Shown piece by piece: positions 58,995-64,000 of a DNA stretch of 64,000 bases. The notes under the pieces are model-generated. The model searched no databases. It had not been told where the DNA came from and saw nothing but the letters and a program-made list of their open reading frames with translations. Source of the DNA: Dipteris shenzhenensis (taxonomy: Eukaryota > Polypodiophyta > Polypodiopsida > Gleicheniales); assembly GCA_047967505.1 (NCBI GenBank), contig CM106538.1. One strand, 5' to 3'. The first letter of the stretch is position 1, and each line of letters starts with the position of its first letter. A program made the translations under genes and the position numbers.

Positions 58995-60780
58995 CTACTC
59001 CAGGGACTGCTGGGGTGATGATAAAGCCGCCGAAGCTAGGCAACAAAACTGAAATCCTGATAACTCCAGAATACTCACATGCACTCCTGGAAACTGTGGT
59101 CCTGCTGTTTGAATGACTATGGTGAGGGAAAGCTGGAATACACCTGCCTTCTCTGCTGGCATGATAACTGTTGAGGGCAAAAACTTTGCCACCCTCCTGG
59201 AATTTGGAACTGGAAATGCCTCCCGAAGAACCTGTGTGATGCTGAGAGTTGCGAAGACTGTAGCTGACTCTTTGAGAAACTCGAAGAGAGATGGATGTGG
59301 ATGTCTCTCTAAGGAGCCCAGTGGCGATGAATCAACTGAATGGGATGCTACGTGAAAGAACTGTGAGATGTCCAGAACTGCTGGGAACCCTCGTCTACCA
59401 TGAATGATTGGTATGCCTCTTGAAAGGAGTGAGAGATGGTTGGCATAGCTTCTTCCTGACGGGATAGTGGGACTGAGCATGTCTCCCTAAGGTACTGAGG
59501 AAGTACTAAGGCTGATGACCACACCTCCAATGAATCAACTGACATCACCAAGGGAAATGTCGGTGTAGGCACTGGTCATTGCTATTGCTGGTGGCTTGCG
59601 ATCTGATGGAGAGGACACTGTATGACTAACCTCCCGGAGTGAAGAACATAATAATGGGAAGGCTTCGTCAACCTCTCTATTGACTGGTACTGCAATTGCT
59701 GCCTCCCTAAAGAACGGAGGAAGGGGAGCTGTGGGGTGAACGGTATGATTATCCTTATGGACTGCCGAGGAATCATCAACCTCCGTACTGCTGATAGCTA
59801 CACTTGCGACTGCAGTTATGAGGGTACTCCTTCTTGCTAGGCCTGACACTGGTTTGGCAAACTTCTAAGACGTCCTCTCCTGCTGAGCATCACGGCCAGT
59901 GGGACTGGAAATTGAGCCCCCTAGTCTTGAAGACTCTTGATGAGAAAGTGAAACGTGAGCCGTGCCGATTAAAACTGATGTGGCCGACTGAGCTTCAAGG
60001 GTGGAAGCCCCATAGGAACTGATCGGAGCTGATGAAGAGGCCTTATGGGTGGAAGAACCGTCACACCTATTTGCTGCATCTGGGGTGTCCCCTTGGGTGG
60101 AAGTTTCGAGAGAACTAACTATGGGGAATAGACAATTCCCTCCGGTAGATGAGCCAAGAGGCTCATCTATGGCAATTGCTGATGGGTCTGAGATCTCTCC
60201 AAGGATGGAAGACCCATCACTCATAGTTGTGAAAACCTTTTGGTCCCTTGCTAAAGCTGATCTAGCTGAATGAGCTCCTGGGGTGGAAGACCCAGAGGAG
60301 CTCACTAGACATGATAAAGCTGTTGGACGAGTAAAAGACCTAGCTGACATAACTGCACGAACTGACTTATCCCCTTGGGTGGAAACTCCATGAGAATAAG
60401 TTGTTGAAGCTGGATGATTCTCGTGGGTGGTAGACGCAAGAGTCTCATCATCTGGGATGGACGACCCCTGAGAGCTGGCTGTGGAAATGGCTGCTCTACC
60501 CCCATGGGTGGAAGACACTGAGGCACATCTTGTAGCTACTGTGGAAACTGAATGGTCCCCTTAGACCCAAGGGAAACCACTGTCTGAGGTCTACCAAGGG
60601 AAACCACTGTCTGAGCTGCTGCAGAATAGGCCATTGAATTGTGCTCGGAGATGGAAGACTCTTGAGTAGATAAAGGGCTGCCTGCTAATGAACGATTTGT
60701 GGGTATTGCGGAAGAATACTCCATCATATTGTGCTTTGGGGTGGAAGACTCATGAGCAGATAATGGACTCACACCGTTAA
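58995..60780 (-). pseudogene. Ser/Thr-rich repetitive coding region of the non-autonomous element
   Basis: Long minus-strand frames (59865-60518, 217 aa; 58995-59480, 161 aa; 59535-59849) are made of degenerate repeats. In the upstream part, phrases of the type SSxGSSTPGxHSARSAL recur about every 17-20 residues. At the DNA level this is the plus-strand word 'gggtggaagac', found near 59999, 60049, 60093, 60281, 60377, 60504 and 60741. The downstream part repeats 'FREA..VP' and 'LREV/LREAF' words. It has no known domain. Frame changes between blocks suggest decay. The repeats are irregular, so they expanded long ago. Confidence 0.5.
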
Positions 60781-60799
60781 TTGTGGATGAGGAGAGGAA

Positions 60800-61084
60800 C
60801 TATGAGCAAGACATGAGAAACTGCTGGTGTTGTAAAAGCATCTGCTCTCGGTCTCGCCTACACTGGACCTCGTATGCTACCAAGTCGGCACGACGTCTGG
60901 ATTGATGCACGGCTGCCTCAAGGCGTTCCTGTTTCAACAGAAGCCGAAAACAGTCCAATGTCGTTGCATCCTCCTTTGTCTTCTTTTCCTGCTTGGGCTG
61001 CTCAGAAAAGAGCCTATTCTGCTTAAGGAGATGATCCTGCTCCCTGAACGCTTGCGTGAGAGTTGCTCTACTGGACGGGTCCAT
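60800..61084 (-). CDS. Charged helical frame at the 5' end of the non-autonomous element
   Basis: A 94-residue frame begins MDPSSRATLTQAFREQDHLL about 340 nt after the primer site. It is rich in Arg, Gln, Glu and Lys with likely helix (RLEAAVHQSRRRADLVAYEV). It could be a short gag-type protein of the element, since it is the first open frame after the leader, but no knuckle or gag family motif is seen. It ends with a stop at 60800, before the Ser/Thr-rich part. Confidence 0.35.
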   Translation of the reverse strand: MDPSSRATLTQAFREQDHLLKQNRLFSEQPKQEKKTKEDATTLDCFRLLLKQERLEAAVHQSRRRADLVAYEVQCRRDREQMLLQHQQFLMSCS

Positions 61085-61744
61085 GATGGAAGGCTGGTAG
61101 ACCCATCAACTGCTGCAATAATGAGTCATGACTGCCCGAGGGAAAAATTTCTCCCTGAACCTTGCCTTGCAAGGTGTGTACGATTGAAGACGAGAGCTGT
61201 CCCACCGACGTGCGATGAAGGTTGGGAGGGAGAGGCTAATGGAGTATGGTGCTAACACTAGTCCGGAGTACAGCACCATTATTGTGGGGTAGGGACAAAA
61301 TATAAAATTATACAATATTCAAGACATGCCTTCTCCTCTGTTAACAGAGTCCCCATAACTAAGCTCTGCTGCTAGGACTCCCTCCCACTACTTCAGATCG
61401 AAAGGAACCATACTGCTTTGCTACCAATGTAACATGCAGGGACTACCTGAGCAGAAACATAGATGGAATGTAGAAAGAGAACTCAAGCATGAGATACACC
61501 AGAGATCTTTCTAACTATAGGACACTACTTTATTCATACTGATGGCGTAAATGCCCTGACTACTGCTGTACATGGTTGCCGAACTGGCATACAAAACTGA
61601 GCGGAAAACCCCCCCTAACTGTGACTGAGGGAGAGGGAGCTATGCTGCTGAAACTGCTGGCTGAAATGCATTGGAAGCTGACTGCTGAAATGAGGGGAAA
61701 AGAGCCCATTATATAGGGCTGGTCCGTTGGCCGACTGGCTGTTT

Positions 61745-61855
61745 TCTTCAACACCGCACACACTGTACTACACCGACATAACTTCACTTACCGAGGTGAG
61801 CCAATGGAGGTAGTGCAGTCCTACACATCCCTAGGGGTAGTCTTCACAAGGCCAG
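61745..61855 (+). pseudogene. LINE reverse transcriptase scrap
   Basis: The plus frame reads FFNTAHTVLHRHNFTYRGEP followed by MEVVQSYTSLGVVFTRP. This resembles the region after the RT fingers of LINE-type elements, where '..F.Y.G..[IL]E.V..Y.YLG[VI].F' is typical. It is only about 37 codons long and is wedged between a truncated LTR and copia gag sequence. Confidence 0.5.
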
Positions 61856-61859
61856 TCTT

Positions 61860-63064
61860 ACCAAGCGCACCATGCTGTCCTTCACCTTCACAAAGGCATC
61901 TGACTCCTCGTTGACCCACATCTCTATTTCAGACATTCTCACTGTGATTTCTTGGTCAACATATCTGACCTCGGTAACCCTCGGTGATGTCACCAGGAAC
62001 AACTCTTTGATTACCCTATTTGCTTTGGCCTCTCCCTCTGAATCTGAGTCGGGCTCCTTTTTGTTTTTCCAATCCGCCTTTTTCTTTCGACAGTCCTTAG
62101 TAAAATGTCCTGGCGTATCACAGTAGCACTTCTTGTTGTCAGAGTCGTCTTTCTTGGCTTGCCCTTTCCTTTGCCAGCGTAATCCTTCGCCAGCATCGCC
62201 TTGTCGTCTTTGTCGTCGTTGTAGAGCTTCTCCCGAGCTTCCTCCTGTAGCAGTAATGGACCCAACTCCTCATACGTCAGAGGTTTGGTCCTCTATCCTG
62301 CTGTCACGGTCGTAACAAAGTTCTTGAAACTCCGAGGTAGTCTCCTCAGTACCATCAAGGCCAAATGGCATGAGTTTGTCTTTTGACCAATTGTTGCCAG
62401 TTGATCCCTCACCACCTTGACCTTCGTCAAGTAGCTATGTACCGTATCTCCTTCCATATCAAGGTTGTAGAGTTGATGTTGAAGAAGCAAAATCCGGGAG
62501 GTGTTGCCCGTCTCGTATAGATACTTCAGAGTGACCCACGCCTCTACCGACGTCTCGGCCATCTGGATATGTGGAAGAACAGAGTCCGCCGTAGTCCCTA
62601 TGATTAATGCCAGGGCATGGGCATCTCTGTCTTTCCAAGCTTCGAGCTCCTCTCTGTCTACTGTCATGAACATCTTCCCTTGCCTATCCACCATGTCCTC
62701 CGGCTTCGCCTCCACTCCCGTTGTCAGCTTCCACAACTTCCGAGCCACTTAATGGCTCCGGATTTTCACCTTCCAGATCGGGTAGTTGGTCCCATCTAGT
62801 TTCTCAAACTCTCCGAAGTTAGGGATAGTGAAAGAGAAAAAACTAGGGGAGGAGGAAGGGAGAGCAGGGGCTAAAGAGGCTGTAGAGGTCGACATCTCTG
62901 ATTTTCACCTTCCAGATCGGGTAGTTGGTCCCGTCTAGTTTCCTAGACTCTCCAAAGTTAGGGATAGTGAATGAGAGAAAACTGGGGGAGGAAGAAGGGA
63001 GAGCAGGGACTGAAGAGGCTATAGAGGTCGACATCTCTGCTGTTATATCACATAGCAAAGTCAA
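61860..63064 (-). pseudogene. Copia gag (5' part of an element truncated on its 3' side)
   Basis: Minus strand: the start MSTSIASSVPALPSSSPSF (63033) is followed by FGESRKLDGTNYPIWKVKIR, a typical copia gag N-terminus. The body 62748-62293 (ARKLWKLTTGVEAKPED, AWKDRDAHALALIIGT, SVEAWVTLKYLYE, LPRSFKNFVTT) is the UBN2-type gag core. Further on, CYCDTPGHFTKDC (about 62119-62081) is a CCHC knuckle missing one residue between its first two cysteines. A 139-bp tandem duplication (62761-62899 and 62900-63038) repeats the N-terminal segment and breaks the frame. Protease and the rest of pol are absent: homology stops at about 61860, at the LINE scrap. Confidence 0.8.
62761..63038. repeat. 139-bp tandem duplication in the copia gag start
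   Basis: Copies 62761-62899 and 62900-63038 begin 'gattttcaccttccagatcg' and end near 'gaggtcgacatctctg', with about ten differences. Each contains its own in-frame gag ATG (minus strand). Because 139 is not a multiple of three, the duplication shifts the frame. Confidence 0.92.
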
Positions 63065-63247
63065 CCAAATTCAATTTTTAGTGGACCAGAACTCTGAATG
63101 CACGTGACTGAACCCGAGTCACCCTCGTTCTCGCAAGGGTACAATTCTCCAGTCGTGGAAGTCGATTCCCAAGAGCGTCTGAGTCAGGATCGTCCTTCAG
63201 CAAGGTCCCTGCCTTCAGGCTCCCACACCTGTGAGCCTCCTACTCGG

Positions 63248-64000
63248 GCTCTGATGCCATGTTAGAAATGACCCAACAGAGGGTACGCACAGCGGAAGAA
63301 TGATAGTAATGCCCAGGAGCTCACACAGTGTGATGTGGGGGGTGGAATCACAAACTTCTTAACTTATGTGCATAGATGTGCAAGCCAGTAAATAGACAAT
63401 GCTCAGAGACAAATATAGAAGCAACACTTTATATTTCCGTCCGTCTAGAAACTAGGACAGGATACAATAATAAAAGGTCCTTCTACTACAAGCCTGGCAC
63501 TTCTAGATCTCTGAGCCCGCATGCTCCACCTCGAGCATATGTAGACTCTCTGTCTAGATCCCTTCCACCTTGCTGTCCAGAAGCCAGCCTAGGTGGGCAG
63601 CACCTTGAGCTCAGTCTGCAGCTCTATGCCAATCCTCCTCCTCCTGTGTGTAGGTCCAAGGGTGGGCCTGTGGCTGCTGCTGTCTGCTCCCCAACTGCTG
63701 CTGCAAGTGATGCTGAATGAGGGCTGGAGGCCCTCCTTTTATAGGGCACAAGGCCTGCCCCAAAAACCGACCAGCAGCCTGAATCTGGCCGACCCAATCA
63801 GGCCGACCAGGCTTCTATAAAACCGCCCTAAAAGGGCTCACTTAACCAGGGCCCCTGGCCCACAAAACTAGGGCTTTGGCCCTCACTTCAAGGGCTGATG
63901 CCCTCTTATATATGCAGGATCCAGCCCCCTTTTGCCCTGCCATTTCTAGGCATGGTATGCTGGCTGGAACCAGCCCCCTACACCTAATCGACCAACCTGC
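63248..64000 (-). repeat. Primer site and 5' LTR of the right-hand copia element (runs off the window)
   Basis: On the minus strand, TAACA is followed directly by TGGCATCAGAGC (63259-63248), one base from the standard initiator-Met primer site. The LTR starts TGTTAGAAATGACC at 63260. Minus-strand TATA-like boxes are near 63731-63741 (CTATAAAAGG) and 63903-63912 (TATATAAGAGG). The far end is not reached, so the length is at least 741 bp. Confidence 0.65.

Larger units (their letters stand above)
57980..61742 (-). mobile_element. Non-autonomous LTR retroelement with truncated LTRs
   Basis: Bases 58055-58170 and 61618-61742 are direct repeats ('gactgagggagagggagcta', 'tatatagggc.ggtcc'). Read on the minus strand, the 3' LTR starts TGTCACATGC at 58360 after a polypurine tract (CAGAAGAGGAGGA, 58373-58361). 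The 5' LTR ends GCATGTTACA at 61429, directly followed by TTGGTAGCAAAGCAG (61428-61414), resembling a Met-tRNA primer site. The LTR termini are thus inverted copies. The outer ends of both LTRs are lost: on the right a LINE scrap follows, and on the left the match fades near 57980 beside a 20-C homopolymer. No pol domains are visible inside. Confidence 0.7.

Overview
This is a plant nuclear genome window: an island of genes in old and young transposable elements. The evidence is one complete nine-exon gene with canonical GT-AG introns that encodes the plant-specific chloroplast-positioning protein CHUP1, short exons resembling the spliceosomal SNU23/ZMAT2 protein, and plant-type Ty1/copia elements primed by initiator Met-tRNA. 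The diverged N-terminal tail of the CHUP1 copy and the TE-rich surroundings fit a non-angiosperm or early-diverging lineage, but the sequence does not settle the species.

Layout. 1-2.8 kb: a decayed, internally deleted copia element (minus strand, both LTRs visible) abutting a plus-strand copia RT scrap. 2.8-6.1 kb: AT-rich, unassigned, ending in a 210-bp tandem duplication. 6.1-12.8 kb: CHUP1 on the minus strand and its 3' flank. 12.8-16.5 kb: its upstream flank, including a cluster of ACGT/G-box motifs near 16.0-16.3 kb. 16.5-21.1 kb: mostly unassigned, with a copia RNase H scrap near 19.6-20.0 kb. 21.1-30.2 kb: the most unusual structure, a head-to-tail array of three roughly 3-kb units plus a truncated fourth, each built of nested subrepeats, with a large imperfect palindrome and a conserved minus-strand TATA box. 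An inverted fragment of the same unit and a minisatellite follow to 30.9 kb.

33.1-39.0 kb: a young, nearly intact Ty1/copia element (minus, 5922 bp, 182-bp LTRs with one difference, TSD CAAAC) with a single frameshift between RT and RNase H. 42.5-49.2 kb: a second complete LTR element (minus, about 1-kb LTRs, TSD TAGTT) that has gag-knuckle and protease remnants but no RT, RNase H or integrase that I can see. A distant relative of its LTR lies at 39.7-40.3 kb. 49-55 kb: LINE ORF1 and copia relics.

55.65-55.99 kb: the first exons of a SNU23/ZMAT2-like gene, whose remainder is either lost or beyond a long TE-filled intron. 58.0-61.7 kb: a non-autonomous LTR element with a Ser/Thr-rich repetitive coding region. 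61.7-64 kb: a LINE RT scrap joined to the gag end and 5' LTR of another copia element that runs off the window.

Only CHUP1 is confidently a functional host gene. No tRNA, rRNA or CRISPR features were recognised.
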